From the NCBI GenBank assembly GCA_004562765.1, contig SFRL01000033.1, positions 7,931-71,930 on the forward strand: a DNA stretch of 64,000 nt, read 5' to 3'. The notes under the pieces are model-generated. The model was not told the origin of the DNA, made no database searches, and saw nothing but the letters and a program-made list of their open reading frames with translations. This document shows positions 1 through 8,279 of the stretch, one piece after another. The stretch is from a bacterium (GTDB lineage Bacteria; Bacillota; Clostridia; Lachnospirales; Lachnospiraceae). Position 1 is the stretch's first letter, and the number at the start of each line of letters is the position of its first letter. The position numbers and the translations under genes were made by a program.

Positions 1-2
1 GG

Positions 3-965
3 CAGATCGCGTGTGCATTTGATCTGGCGGAAAAAAGCAGGATGTATAGCGGGCAGGATAAAATAACGCACAAAGGACTGCAGGAAGCCATCAGACAGCT
101 GATGCCAAAAGAGATCGCGAAGCTTGCAACGAAGATCAAGGTGCAGTATGAGTGGGATGATCTGAAGATCGGTGCGGAAGAAAAGAAGACGCTGCAGCTC
201 GCCTGTGCAAGGATGAAATACAGAAACCGTGTCAACGAGGAATGGGGCTTTGGGCAGAAGGTACTCTATGGCCGTGGCGTGAGTGTGCTATTGTACGGAC
301 CTCCGGGAACCGGAAAAACCATGGCAGCACAGGTGATGGCGCAGGAGCTTGGCATGGATCTGTACCGTATAGACCTCTCACAGATGGTGGATAAATATAT
401 CGGAGAGACGGAAAAAAATATCGGTAAGGTGTTTGATTATGCGGCTGATAGTAATTGTATCCTGTTTTTTGATGAGGCGGATGCGATCTTTTCAAAGAGA
501 ACGGATGTGTCAAACTCCAATGACAGGCATGCAAACAATGAGATCGCCTATCTGCTGCAGAAATTAGAGCAGTTTGAGGGCTTTGTCATTTTGGCCACAA
601 ATATCTTTAACAATTTTGATAATGCATTTATCCGAAGGCTCACATACATTGTAAAAATGCAGCTGCCTTCCGTCGAGACAAGGATCAGCATGGCACATGG
701 GATGCTGCCTGCGGAGGCACCGGTGGATCCGTCCTTTGATATTGAGCGCCTTGCGAGAAACTTCGAGCTTGGTGGTGCGGAATTGAAATCGGTATTGTAC
801 GGGGCTGCCTTTATCGCAATGGAGGAAAAAGCGCGGATGTCAGAGTCCCATCTGATCCGTTCATTAAAATATGAGCTTTCGAAAAAGGAACTGGTATTGA
901 CAGAGGCAGAGGTGTATATGCGATATCGCGAGGAGAAACCTACTGGCAACGTATTTGGCAGCTGA
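3..965 (+). CDS. AAA-family ATPase, 5' end outside window
   Basis: The reading frame is open to the first base, so this is the C-terminal part of a longer protein; the ATG at 42 is probably internal. Visible AAA elements, in order, are Walker A (GPPGTGKT), Walker B with acidic pair (ILFFDEADAIF), sensor 1 (ILATN) and an arginine-finger region (NAFIRRL), followed by a small helical lid domain. This is the SpoVK/CDC48-like AAA class, usually hexameric and remodelling protein substrates. The residues before Walker A resemble the linker that precedes the AAA module in two-part bacterial AAA proteins. The substrate is unknown. A coiled-coil membrane protein follows after 110 bases and may be functionally linked, which is only inference. 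Confidence 0.85.
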   Translation, partial: QIACAFDLAEKSRMYSGQDKITHKGLQEAIRQLMPKEIAKLATKIKVQYEWDDLKIGAEEKKTLQLACARMKYRNRVNEEWGFGQKVLYGRGVSVLLYGPPGTGKTMAAQVMAQELGMDLYRIDLSQMVDKYIGETEKNIGKVFDYAADSNCILFFDEADAIFSKRTDVSNSNDRHANNEIAYLLQKLEQFEGFVILATNIFNNFDNAFIRRLTYIVKMQLPSVETRISMAHGMLPAEAPVDPSFDIERLARNFELGGAELKSVLYGAAFIAMEEKARMSESHLIRSLKYELSKKELVLTEAEVYMRYREEKPTGNVFGS

Positions 966-1012
966 TTCGAAATGTGATGGATGATCATCCCATATTATAC
1001 AGGAATGCGGCA

Positions 1013-1041
1013 TTTACAAATCTCTCATTCGGTGTTAAAAT
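1013..1041 (+). promoter_or_regulatory. Probable sigma-A promoter of the coiled-coil gene
   Basis: TTTACA and TAAAAT are separated by 17 bases, placing a start site about 27 bases before the GGGAGG ribosome binding site of the next gene. Confidence 0.45.
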
Positions 1042-1074
1042 GTTGCGTAGATTAGTTATATTGGGAGGAAGACT

Positions 1075-2220
1075 ATGCTTCAGATAGAGGAGTGGTTTCG
1101 CAGACCTCAGCGCAGGACAGAGCGAAAGACAGCGTCGGCGGTGAAACCGATGGCTGCTCAGGTACATAGATCACAGGAGACGGCGGAAGCGTTTGCGGCA
1201 GTTTCGAAAACAGTCGAGTCGAAAGCGGTTGAGCCGGAAGCAGTAGAGCCGGAAGAGAAACATTTGAGCGACACACAGAAGCCGGAAAAGCAGAATTTGG
1301 CGCGCACACTGCAGACTCCGCTTGCAGATGCACCCGAGGACATGTTTGAACCGGAAGAGGCGGTTTTCTGTGAGCACAGTGAGGACGAGTCACAGGAGAA
1401 CGTGGATATTCAGGATTCCGTCGCAGAAGCAGAGGAACTGGAGCATATTTCAGAGCAGATAGGGCAGGATGTAACAGATATGATCGATATGAAAAAAGAA
1501 GATTTTTTACTACAGCAGATCGATGAGTTTCGTGAGAAAGCAAAGCAGCTGCAGCAGCTGATGAAGAACCGTGAGACAAAGGCAAAGGAATTGCAGGAGA
1601 CCGTGGACGCGCGAGAGGCAAAGGCAAGTGAGCTGGACAGCCTGATCCATGTGCGAAAAGGTGAGGCGGACAAGATCATGAAAAATGTTTCCGTCCGTAT
1701 TGATTCCATGTCTGCCGGTGTGAGAACAGAGATGTCCGATCTTTCCAATTCGCTCAGCAAAGAGGTAAACGGTCTCACAAGGAATCTGACGCACGAATTA
1801 AACCAGTCTACAGAAAAGACCCGTCAGGTGGTGGAGGCTGCCACACAGACGATGATCGACCAGAATACGCGCAGTCTGGAGGGCTTAAAGGAGCAACTGG
1901 AGCAGCTGGGTCACAAAGAGCAGATCAATGAGCTGTCCACGGAGATGAACAGTCAGATCACTACATTGAAGACGGATATCGCAGACAAGATCCACGCCGA
2001 GGACGTGAAGTGTTATCGCAACATTCAGGCTTCCATGGACGAGCAGAGCAAGCTGCTGTCCGAGGGAGACGAGAAAACACGTCAGCATATCAAAGAGCAG
2101 GTAGACAACCTGAGCCGGCAGATGCGCAGCCAGGCGAAGCTTGCAAAGGCATCACTGACCTTTGCGATCCTCAATTTCCTCGGAGTCGTGGGAATACTGC
2201 TGTACCTGATCTTAGTCTAA
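1075..2220 (+). CDS. Coiled-coil protein with C-terminal membrane anchor
   Basis: The 381-residue protein starts at an ATG behind GGGAGG. Residues 1-150 are low complexity and rich in Glu, Ala and Val-Glu-Pro-Glu repeats. Residues about 140-355 form a long predicted coiled coil (heptad-rich Gln/Glu/Lys, for example KQLQQLMKNRETKAKELQE). Residues 356-381 form one hydrophobic segment ending almost at the C terminus, so the protein is likely tail-anchored with its coiled coil in the cytoplasm. No catalytic motif is visible and I do not recognise a named family. A segment of its N-terminal half recurs as a truncated copy at 8052-8232. A scaffold or partner of the preceding AAA ATPase is possible but unproven. 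Confidence 0.75.
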   Translation: MLQIEEWFRRPQRRTERKTASAVKPMAAQVHRSQETAEAFAAVSKTVESKAVEPEAVEPEEKHLSDTQKPEKQNLARTLQTPLADAPEDMFEPEEAVFCEHSEDESQENVDIQDSVAEAEELEHISEQIGQDVTDMIDMKKEDFLLQQIDEFREKAKQLQQLMKNRETKAKELQETVDAREAKASELDSLIHVRKGEADKIMKNVSVRIDSMSAGVRTEMSDLSNSLSKEVNGLTRNLTHELNQSTEKTRQVVEAATQTMIDQNTRSLEGLKEQLEQLGHKEQINELSTEMNSQITTLKTDIADKIHAEDVKCYRNIQASMDEQSKLLSEGDEKTRQHIKEQVDNLSRQMRSQAKLAKASLTFAILNFLGVVGILLYLILV

Positions 2221-2245
2221 ATAAAGAGAGATAGGAATATAACAT

Positions 2246-3904
2246 ATGAGTTATAGTGAAACTAACAGTGTCTGGGTTGTCGGTCATAAAAATCCGGACA
2301 CTGATTCTACTTGCGCGGCGATTGCATACGCCGCCTTAAAAAATCAGACAGAACGCGAACATTACGAGGCAAAGCGTGCCGGGGCGATGAACGGAGAGAC
2401 GACCTATGTGCTGGATTATTTTGGCGTGGAAGCGCCGGAACTGATCCGTGATGTGGGTGCACAGGTCAAGGATATCAATATTCGCCGCACAGCTGGTGTC
2501 CGTGCTGGCATCACGCTGAAAAAAGCGTGGGAACTCATGCAGACAGAGCGCGTGGTGACGTTGCCGATCGTCAACGAGGAGCGCAAGCTGATCGGACTGA
2601 TCTCCAACAATGATATTGCAATGTGCTACATGGAGGTATCCAATCTGGAGAGCCTTTCGCAGGCAAGACCCCAGTACAGAAATATCATCGAAACGCTGAA
2701 CGGTACACTGCTGACCGGAAATGAGCACGGCATTTTTATGCACGGAAAGGTGGAAGTGGCTGCCGGAAACAAGGAGCGTGTCGAAGAGTACATAGAGAAG
2801 GACGATCTGGTCATTCTCGGTGACCGTGAGGAGATGCAGCGCCTCTCACTGGAACTGGATGTGAGCTGTATGGTCATCTGCGGAGGTTCTCAGGTGTCAT
2901 CGGAGATTCTGGAGATGGCAAAGCGCAGGGATTGTGTGCTGATCTCTACGCCTTATGATACCTTTACGACGGCGCGTCTGATCAACCAGAGCATGCCGAT
3001 CAAGTCCATCATGACCAAAAAGGGACTGGTGACCTTTGAACTGGAGGATTACGTGGACTATATCCGTGATGTGATGTCTAAGGAGCGCCATCGTGACTTT
3101 CCGGTATTGGATGAAAACGGAGATTATGTGGGCATGATCTCCCGCAGAAATCTGTTAAACATGCAGAAAAAGCGTGTGATCCTGGTGGATCATAACGAAA
3201 AGACGCAGGCAGTGGATGGTATTTCGGGAGCAGAGATCCTGGAGATCATCGATCATCACAGACTTGGAAGCCTGGAGACGATGTCACCGGTATTTTTCCG
3301 CAATCAGCCGCTAGGTTCTACTTCTTCGATCGTATGGAGAATGTACCAGGAAAAGGGTGTGGAAGTAGACGAAAAGATCGCAGGACTTCTCTGTGCAGCG
3401 ATCATTTCCGATACATTGATGTTCCGATCACCGACCTGTACGGCTTATGATAAAGAAGCCGCAGAAGAATTGGCAAAGATCGCCGGTATTGACATTGAGA
3501 CCTTTGCCAGCAATATGTTCCGCGCGGGCAGTGATTTCAGCAAAAAGAGCATCGAGGAGATCTGTTATCTTGATTTTAAGACATTTACAGCAGAGAAGAT
3601 CACCTTCGGTGTCAGCCAGATCAGTGCAATGAGTGCTCTGGATCTCGAGGATGTCAAGCAGCGTGTACAGGGGTATTTGGAGACGATGCTTTTGGAGCGC
3701 AAGCTGGACATGGTATTTATCATGCTGACCAATATCGTCATGGAACAGTCGGAGATCCTGTGTGCCGGAGAAGGTGCGCGCAGAGTGCTCGGACTGGCAT
3801 TCCGTGATGCGGGAGAGGAACAGGAAGAAGTACTGCTGCGCGGTGTCGTTTCCCGCAAAAAGCAGTTTATCCCGGAGCTGATCCGTGCAATGCAGGAGTC
3901 GTAA
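2246..3904 (+). CDS. Manganese-dependent inorganic pyrophosphatase with CBS and DRTGG domains
   Basis: Hydrolyses pyrophosphate to phosphate in the cytoplasm. The 552 residues show the family II order: DHH part 1 (HKNPDTD, residues 14-20, metal ligands), CBS 1 (about 74-130), DRTGG (about 140-250), CBS 2 (about 255-307), DHH core with D336-H337-H338, and a DHHA2 C-terminal domain (about 415-550). Plain family II enzymes are about 310 residues, and the extra length is the regulatory insert, which in characterised clostridial homologues binds adenine nucleotides. It lies 25 bases after the coiled-coil gene and could share its transcript. Confidence 0.93.
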   Translation: MSYSETNSVWVVGHKNPDTDSTCAAIAYAALKNQTEREHYEAKRAGAMNGETTYVLDYFGVEAPELIRDVGAQVKDINIRRTAGVRAGITLKKAWELMQTERVVTLPIVNEERKLIGLISNNDIAMCYMEVSNLESLSQARPQYRNIIETLNGTLLTGNEHGIFMHGKVEVAAGNKERVEEYIEKDDLVILGDREEMQRLSLELDVSCMVICGGSQVSSEILEMAKRRDCVLISTPYDTFTTARLINQSMPIKSIMTKKGLVTFELEDYVDYIRDVMSKERHRDFPVLDENGDYVGMISRRNLLNMQKKRVILVDHNEKTQAVDGISGAEILEIIDHHRLGSLETMSPVFFRNQPLGSTSSIVWRMYQEKGVEVDEKIAGLLCAAIISDTLMFRSPTCTAYDKEAAEELAKIAGIDIETFASNMFRAGSDFSKKSIEEICYLDFKTFTAEKITFGVSQISAMSALDLEDVKQRVQGYLETMLLERKLDMVFIMLTNIVMEQSEILCAGEGARRVLGLAFRDAGEEQEEVLLRGVVSRKKQFIPELIRAMQES

Positions 3905-3905
3905 G

Positions 3906-4511
3906 ATGAGGCAGAATGTGAAAGAAAAAACCGTGAAGCAAATGACAAAACAGACATGGAAGCCCGGGAACATGCTTTATCCGGTTCCGGCAGTCATGGT
4001 GAGTGTGGCGCGTCCGGATGAAAAACCGAATATCATCACGGTGGCATGGGCGGGTACGATCAACTCCGATCCGGCGATGCTGTCCATCTCCGTGCGGAAG
4101 GAGCGTTACTCCCATGCGATCCTGTGCGAGACGAAGGAATTTGTAGTTAATCTGGTGAGTGAACCGCTGGTGCGTGCTTGCGACTACTGCGGCGTCCGTT
4201 CCGGCAGAGATGTGGATAAATTTGCGCAGATGAAGCTGACCCCTGTATCCGTGGAGGGAGTCAATGCCCCGGCCATCGCAGAAAGCCCGGTCAGCCTCGC
4301 CTGCAAAGTGACGCAGATCATCCCTCTGGGCAGCCATGACATGTTTCTCGCCGAGATCGTCAGCGTGACGGTAGACGAGCGCTACATGGACGAAAAAGGG
4401 ACGTTTCATCTGAATGATGCGGGACTGGTGGCGTACTCGCATGGAACTTACTTCAGGCTTGGCAAAGAGCTGGGCACCTTTGGATTTAGTGTGAGGAAGA
4501 AGCGAAACTGA
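3906..4511 (+). CDS. Flavin reductase-like (flavoredoxin) protein
   Basis: A protein of about 201 residues with the FMN-binding split-barrel fold of the flavin reductase/flavoredoxin group. Recognisable segments are NMLYPVPAVMVSVARPDEKPN near the N terminus, ITVAWAGTINSDPAMLSISV, and ETKEFVVNLVS. Such proteins bind FMN and reduce flavin or pass electrons. I chose the ATG at 3906 because AGGAG sits 7 bases upstream; an earlier in-frame ATG at 3885 lies inside the pyrophosphatase gene. The start falls just after the upstream stop, so the two are likely cotranscribed. Transcription probably ends in the large hairpin at 4540-4680. Confidence 0.88.
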   Translation: MRQNVKEKTVKQMTKQTWKPGNMLYPVPAVMVSVARPDEKPNIITVAWAGTINSDPAMLSISVRKERYSHAILCETKEFVVNLVSEPLVRACDYCGVRSGRDVDKFAQMKLTPVSVEGVNAPAIAESPVSLACKVTQIIPLGSHDMFLAEIVSVTVDERYMDEKGTFHLNDAGLVAYSHGTYFRLGKELGTFGFSVRKKRN

Positions 4512-4539
4512 CGAGGAATAGTGTGACGAGATGTAAAAG

Positions 4540-4680
4540 AAAAACGAGATGCATTTCTCTGCGATTTTGCCCGACCGAGCTTGACGAGGGGAAACGAGGT
4601 CTGGGATGACCTCGGATTTGACCCGACCGAAGCGGAGCGTAGAAAGGGCAATCGAGCAGAAAATGTATCTCGTTTTTTTT
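4540..4680 (+). terminator. Very long imperfect hairpin ending in a T run
   Basis: About 140 bases fold back on themselves. The outer arms AAAAACGAGAT and ATCTCGTTTTTTTT pair, the pairing continues inward through GCATTT.CTCTGCGATT..GCCC against GGGCAATCGAGCAGAAAATG, and an inner stem forms around 4583-4625 (ACGAGGTC..GACCTCG). It ends in eight T residues. It is far longer than an ordinary terminator and directly abuts the group II intron remnant. Confidence 0.6.
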
Positions 4681-4686
4681 AGTAAT

Positions 4687-5051
4687 GTGCGCCTAGCGGC
4701 GTACGTTTCCAACAGGTGCAAGTCCTGAATCCGCCCGGTAGTGGGAAGGATACAGCTGAAAGCAAGGGTGTCTATCGTGAGGTGGAAGCTGAAGGAAGCT
4801 GGATGTGGGGAACATACTAACCCACGGGCAAATCTCTGGTCTGACGAACAGAAATCACATATGAGGTTATGAATGAGGGTAAGGCTGCGTTTCAAGTCGA
4901 AGCCCAATAACTACACGGAATAGCAAGCATGAAGCAGAAAATAGATGACATCAACGGATGGCTCTATCACAGAATACGTATGTGTATATGGAAACAATGG
5001 AAGAAGCCTAAAACAAAGGTGAGAAAGACTGATAAACAGTGGCTTTTATGA
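4687..5051 (+). mobile_element. Decayed group II intron (5' ribozyme end fused to maturase tail)
   Basis: The segment starts with a group II-type 5' end (GTGCGCC) followed by structured domain I-like sequence up to about 4920. From 4929 to 5051 a 40-codon fragment encodes WLYHRIRMCIWKQWKKPKT, the hallmark of the group II maturase (GIIM) domain at the C terminus of intron reverse transcriptases, then diverges after a frame break. The whole reverse transcriptase domain and a recognisable domain V are missing. It is therefore an inactive remnant left by internal deletion. Insertion immediately after a terminator-like hairpin resembles the behaviour of group IIC introns. The 3' boundary cannot be fixed. 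Confidence 0.8.
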
Positions 5052-5104
5052 TTTAGTCACCGTCTCCTACTCGATTTAGAAGGTCTGCAGAGAGGTAAAC
5101 CAAT

Positions 5105-5145
5105 GGTAGAATGTCCAATTATGCCTATAAATCGGCGATTCTACC
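5105..5145. repeat. 8-bp inverted repeat upstream of the XRE gene
   Basis: GGTAGAAT at 5105-5112 and ATTCTACC at 5138-5145 are perfect inverted copies, extendable to 13 bases with two mismatches. They lie in the sequence between the intron remnant and the regulator gene and could be an operator or simply intron debris. Confidence 0.35.
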
Positions 5146-5204
5146 GATGGTAGGTAGCCGGATCGGATGACAACTGATATGCTGAGATTCGAAAGGACGT
5201 AACA

Positions 5205-5747
5205 ATGGATAAGGAGAGGATGGGGGCATTTATTTCCCGGATTCGAAAAGAAAAGAAGCTGACACAGAAGGAGCTTGCTGAGCAGCTGCATGTGACTGAC
5301 AAGGCAGTATCAAAATGGGAACGTGGCATGAGTTACCCGGATATTTCAATGTTGGAATCAATTGCAGAGATTCTGGAGATATCCGTTCTGGAACTTCTGG
5401 AGGGAGAACGGATCAGTGATGATGCGTCGATCGAAAAAGAGGAAGCCCAACAGCTGCTATGCCAGTCGATTTCTATTTCGGATGATGAAATAAACAGAAA
5501 ACATATCAGAAGTAAATCCATCATACTGTTTGCTGCGTTGATCATCATGCTTTTACTATCGATCATACTGAATATCCTTAATTACGAGAGGGATGATGGG
5601 AAGGCGATGCTTTCCGTGGATTCCGGCGCATATGAAACGGTGCTGGATGATAATGGAACAGTCGTATTCACCGATCCACAGAAGGCACTTGAACAGCTGG
5701 CGAAGGATCTTGGAGTGTCAGATGCGTATAAAAAGGAGGTTCAATGA
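5205..5747 (+). CDS. XRE-family regulator with membrane segment
   Basis: A 180-residue protein. Residues about 8-62 are a Cro/C1-type helix-turn-helix (ISRIRKEKKLTQKELAEQL, DKAVSKWERGMSYPDISML). Residues about 104-123 form a hydrophobic membrane segment (ILFAALIIMLLLSIILNIL), followed by about 55 residues that should lie outside the cell. The plan suggests a membrane-tethered one-component regulator. The next gene starts one base after its stop behind a strong AAGGAGG that lies inside this gene, so the two are translationally linked. The two acyltransferases downstream are its likely targets or partners. Confidence 0.85.
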   Translation: MDKERMGAFISRIRKEKKLTQKELAEQLHVTDKAVSKWERGMSYPDISMLESIAEILEISVLELLEGERISDDASIEKEEAQQLLCQSISISDDEINRKHIRSKSIILFAALIIMLLLSIILNILNYERDDGKAMLSVDSGAYETVLDDNGTVVFTDPQKALEQLAKDLGVSDAYKKEVQ

Positions 5748-5748
5748 T

Positions 5749-6849
5749 ATGGATATCGTGACTGGTTTTATGATCATCATACTTGCGCTTATTCTTCTCT
5801 GGCAGATGAAGCCTGCACCGAAAGGAACATTTTATGAGAATAGCTTTTCGCTCGCGGTCAGTAAGGGTATTCAGGGCTTTTTTGCATTATTGATCATCGC
5901 GCATCACGTGTACATATTCCTGAATACAAGAGGAATTGCTGCGGAGTCATTGCAATGTTTTGAACATGCAGGGGTGCTTTTGATCGGGTTTTTCTTTTTC
6001 TGCTCCGGCTATGGACTGATCATCAGTTTTCACACAAAACAGAATTATTTAAAGGGATTTGTGGTAAAGCGTGTGCTGATCGTTTTGGTTCCGTTTTTCA
6101 TCTGTAATTATGCATATCTGAGCGTGGAATTACTGCTCGGAAGCCGGTTTCGCATATCGGAACTGATTGCTGCGTTCTTTGGAGTATTGCTGTTGAACTC
6201 ACAAATGTGGTTTGCTGTAGAGATTATGTGTCTATACCTTATTTTCTATCTGCTTTTTTCACATGTGAAAGATGAGAAATGTTCCATTGCGATCATTGTC
6301 CTGATCATCGTGGGAATGAGTGCATTGACGATGCTGAATTGCAGAAGCTATGAGCTGTCCAACTGGTATTGGGGAGAGTGGTGGTATAACACCACCATGC
6401 TGTTTCCGATCGGAATGATCGTAGCGGAAAAAAAAGATCTGCTGAGAAGTCTGGCTGTGAAGCATTACCGGATCCTTTTGACGATCTCGTTTGTCGGTTT
6501 TACGATATTCCGATTGCTCAGCAACAGAGAGCTGCATCTTCGCGGTTACTGGACGATGAAGATGATGGATAAGGTACAGGCATATCTGCTTCAGGTGCCA
6601 AGCGTCATATTCTTTGTGATGCTGCTCGTGTTGATCCTGTTAAAGGTGAGGGTCGGCAATCCGCTGCTTGATTTTCTGGGCAAATTTTCGCTGGAGATCA
6701 TATTGGTGAACGGCGTGTTTTTGAGGCTTTTTCTGGGGATCATGCAGACATATGGGCTTGTCTGTTATCTGTGCCTGACATTTGTGGGAACGATTTTATC
6801 AGCAGTACTGTTATATAAATTGAAACGAAGTATTCTAGAATTGAAGTAG
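5749..6849 (+). CDS. Acyltransferase 3-family membrane protein (first copy)
   Basis: About 366 residues with roughly ten hydrophobic segments. The first conserved segment contains the histidine motif (IIAHHVYIF), followed by GVLLIGFFFFCSGYGLI, which is typical of integral membrane O-acyltransferases that acetylate surface polysaccharide, peptidoglycan or small molecules. The ATG at 5749 is preceded by AAGGAGG; the longer in-frame extension from 5593 overlaps the regulator and lacks a ribosome site. It is a clear paralogue of the next gene, sharing FFFF/FFFFSGYGL, NSQMWF/NTQMWY and GEWWYNTT/GEWWFNTT blocks. The acceptor cannot be read from sequence. Confidence 0.85.
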   Translation: MDIVTGFMIIILALILLWQMKPAPKGTFYENSFSLAVSKGIQGFFALLIIAHHVYIFLNTRGIAAESLQCFEHAGVLLIGFFFFCSGYGLIISFHTKQNYLKGFVVKRVLIVLVPFFICNYAYLSVELLLGSRFRISELIAAFFGVLLLNSQMWFAVEIMCLYLIFYLLFSHVKDEKCSIAIIVLIIVGMSALTMLNCRSYELSNWYWGEWWYNTTMLFPIGMIVAEKKDLLRSLAVKHYRILLTISFVGFTIFRLLSNRELHLRGYWTMKMMDKVQAYLLQVPSVIFFVMLLVLILLKVRVGNPLLDFLGKFSLEIILVNGVFLRLFLGIMQTYGLVCYLCLTFVGTILSAVLLYKLKRSILELK

Positions 6850-6875
6850 TCGTTGTATGACAGAAGGAGGATCTG

Positions 6876-8030
6876 ATGAATCAGGTATTGTTGTGGGCTT
6901 TATGCGTTTTGGTTGCCGGGGTGTTGTTATTTGGTGTGAAGGTAGCAAAAAAAGGTGAGTGGCAGGAGGATTTCTTATCTCTTTCGACTTCAAAATCCCT
7001 GCTGGGTGTATTCGCAGTGTTGATCGTTTTGCATCATCTTGCGCAGCTGATGGGAAATCTGCAGATGAACCCGGGACCGCTCGCATATCTTGAATATGTG
7101 GGAGTTTGTTTTGTGGGAATGTTCTTTTTCTTTTCCGGCTATGGATTGATGTATAGCAAGAATAAACGTGAGGATTATTTCGATGGATTCTTAAGAAAAC
7201 GTCTGACCAGCATTTTGGTGCCGTTTTATTTCTGCATTATTATCTTTGTTGCATTTTCACTTTTCATGCAGATGCCAATGCAGCCGATGGAGATCGTTGC
7301 ATATCTGAGTGGCTGGTGGTTGCTCAATACACAGATGTGGTATGTTGTTGAAATTGCATTTTTATACCTTGCATTTTATGTGATTTTCCGCCTGGTGAAA
7401 AATGAAACTGCCGGTTTGTGGCTGATGGGAATTTTTATTACCGCCATGGTTGTCGCATCTATTCTGATCGGACATGGACCGGAGTGTGAGAGTGACAAAT
7501 GGCTGCAGGGCGAGTGGTGGTTTAATACAACATATATGTTCCTGATCGGAATGATCTTTGCAAAACACGAGCAGAAACTGGTGGCATTTGCAAAGAAATA
7601 TTATCCGGTACTGTTGGTTATCAGTACTCTGGCGGCAGTAGGTCTTTCTTTCCCGGCAGTGAGCAGGGTACAGGCAGGTACATATTATTGTGAGTATGAG
7701 CCGGGCCTTTCATTGGCATCTGTTTTTGGAATCAAGTTGCTGACCCTGATTTTTCAGTTTGCAATGACATTTTTTACGATTGCAGCGATCCTGCTTGTCA
7801 TGATGAAAGTAAAATGTCAGAATGCAGTTATGAAGTCTCTCGGAAAAGTAGCGTTGGAGCTGTATCTGATCCATAATCTGTACCTGATCATGTTTGGATA
7901 TATGGGAATCGGAGGCATCACACAACCGGGAATACTCACATTGGCGGTCGTAATCTGTACATTGGTGACTGCCTATGTGATCCATGTTCCGATCAGGCGG
8001 CTGGTAAGACTGATATCCGGCAATAAGTAG
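6876..8030 (+). CDS. Acyltransferase 3-family membrane protein (second copy)
   Basis: 384 residues, multispanning, with the family histidine pair (LIVLHHLAQL) and FVGMFFFFSGYGLM. It is collinear with the upstream paralogue, so the pair probably arose by tandem duplication followed by divergence. It starts at an ATG behind AGGAGG, 26 bases after its neighbour, in the same operon. Predicted role is O-acylation of an envelope component; the substrate is unknown. The truncated duplicate of the coiled-coil gene begins immediately after its stop. Confidence 0.85.
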   Translation: MNQVLLWALCVLVAGVLLFGVKVAKKGEWQEDFLSLSTSKSLLGVFAVLIVLHHLAQLMGNLQMNPGPLAYLEYVGVCFVGMFFFFSGYGLMYSKNKREDYFDGFLRKRLTSILVPFYFCIIIFVAFSLFMQMPMQPMEIVAYLSGWWLLNTQMWYVVEIAFLYLAFYVIFRLVKNETAGLWLMGIFITAMVVASILIGHGPECESDKWLQGEWWFNTTYMFLIGMIFAKHEQKLVAFAKKYYPVLLVISTLAAVGLSFPAVSRVQAGTYYCEYEPGLSLASVFGIKLLTLIFQFAMTFFTIAAILLVMMKVKCQNAVMKSLGKVALELYLIHNLYLIMFGYMGIGGITQPGILTLAVVICTLVTAYVIHVPIRRLVRLISGNK

Positions 8031-8051
8031 AAAGTTTAAAGATCTCCTTTA

Positions 8052-8232
8052 GGAGCGGAAGGCAGCGCCGGCAGCAAAACCGGTGACAGCCGCGGTACAT
8101 AGATCACAGGAGACGGCGGATGAGTCACAGGAGGATGTGGCTCTGCAGGATTCCGTAGCAGAGGCAGAGGAACTGGAGCATATTTCAGAGCAGATAGGGC
8201 AGGATGTAACAGATATGATCGATATGAAAAGA
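8052..8232 (+). pseudogene. Truncated, internally deleted copy of the coiled-coil gene
   Basis: An in-frame stretch (ERKAAPAAKPV..VHRSQETADESQEDV..) matches the protein encoded at 1075-2220. It joins the region around residue 40 directly to the region around residue 103, so about 190 bases are missing. Bases 8164-8230 are identical to 1429-1495 (67 bases compared by eye). It has no convincing start, lacks the coiled coil and membrane anchor, and runs into a terminator hairpin. I read it as a gene fragment from duplication or recombination, not a functional gene. Confidence 0.75.
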
Positions 8233-8254
8233 GAAGCGTATCCCGCTTCTCTTT
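8228..8254. terminator. Bidirectional terminator hairpin
   Basis: Stem AAAGAGAAGCG / CGCTTCTCTTT (11 bp) with loop TATCC. On the minus strand it follows the S1-domain gene; on the plus strand it would end transcripts from the acyltransferases. Confidence 0.8.
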
Positions 8255-8279
8255 CTTGTATTTATTCGTTCTTTATTCT

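Noticed and set aside
4687..4920. Cobalamin or other riboswitch
   Set aside because: The 5' end and the maturase coding fragment following it identify a group II intron remnant; no aptamer signature is present.
5593..5748. N-terminal extension of the first acyltransferase
   Set aside because: It overlaps the regulator gene in another frame, and the strong AAGGAGG favours ATG 5749.
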